A stretch of 42,785 bases of DNA, from contig CALMVI010000039.1 of the NCBI GenBank assembly GCA_937873095.1, positions 1 through 42,785 of the forward strand. The letters run 5' to 3'. The position numbers and the translations under genes are program-made. This DNA comes from an uncultured Acetobacteraceae bacterium (GTDB lineage Bacteria > Pseudomonadota > Alphaproteobacteria > Acetobacterales > Acetobacteraceae). A model generated the notes under the pieces. That model searched no databases. It saw only the letters and a list, made by a program, of their open reading frames with translations, and had not been told where the DNA came from. Below, in pieces: positions 42,706 through 42,785 of this stretch. Position 1 is the stretch's first letter; the number at the start of each line of letters is the position of its first letter.

Positions 42706-42785
<80 letters not shown>

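Overview
The window is about 42.8 kb of very GC-rich DNA with dense, mostly contiguous genes. Gene content and the families of short hairpin repeats suggest an alphaproteobacterium, most likely of the Acetobacteraceae/Rhodospirillales type. This assignment is from memory of such genomes and was not tested by any search. There is no rRNA, no recognisable tRNA, no CRISPR array and no transposase. The right edge is a near-homopolymeric G tract that looks like an artefactual contig end.

Layout. 1-2.9 kb: a PLP aminotransferase converging on a frameshifted methyltransferase-HNH gene. 2.9-5.4 kb: a glycosyltransferase and a GDP-mannose 6-dehydrogenase-like enzyme (polysaccharide). 5.5-9.5 kb: the coupled operon thrC - M16 peptidase - pmbA. 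9.5-14.7 kb: small housekeeping and hypothetical genes (two small ORFs, a pterin dehydratase, a zincin), then a 50-codon ORF coupled to a patatin-like lipase that carries a 30-bp minisatellite, an OmpA-type barrel and a UDP-sugar epimerase. 14.8-18 kb: glmU-glmS, the route to UDP-GlcNAc.

18-42.7 kb is the most interesting region. It holds a large two-partner secretion (type Vb) locus wired to its own TonB/ExbB/ExbD energy module. On the minus strand lie tpsB, an ExbB with an N-terminal periplasmic DUF2341/LamG-like lectin region, exbD, tonB, a putative porin, a periplasmic coiled-coil protein, a PpiC-type chaperone/isomerase and a small secreted protein. Divergent from tpsB is one uninterrupted gene of about 12.5 kb for a filamentous-haemagglutinin-like exoprotein (TpsA) of about 4,170 residues, ending in a DUF3739-type region. 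Converging on tpsA is a TPR-GT41 (SPINDLY/OGT-like) glycosyltransferase. Divergent from that is a PstS-like phosphate-binding protein.

Two PHO-box-like sites (7-bp direct repeats with a 4-bp spacer, 11-bp period) lie upstream of tpsA (26676-26693) and upstream of the PstS-like gene (41269-41286). The working model is a phosphate-starvation-induced, TonB-linked secretion system for a giant surface protein that may be glycosylated by the GT41 enzyme. As I recall, a similar gene set (pdtA/pdtB with exbB2-exbD2-tonB4) exists in Pseudomonas aeruginosa, so the core is not wholly new. The combination with the lectin-ExbB fusion, GT41 and PHO boxes deserves attention.

Four short repeat families are scattered between genes: a 44-bp double hairpin (three copies), a 105-bp double hairpin (two copies), a 45-bp palindromic repeat (two copies) and a 43-bp long hairpin (one copy).
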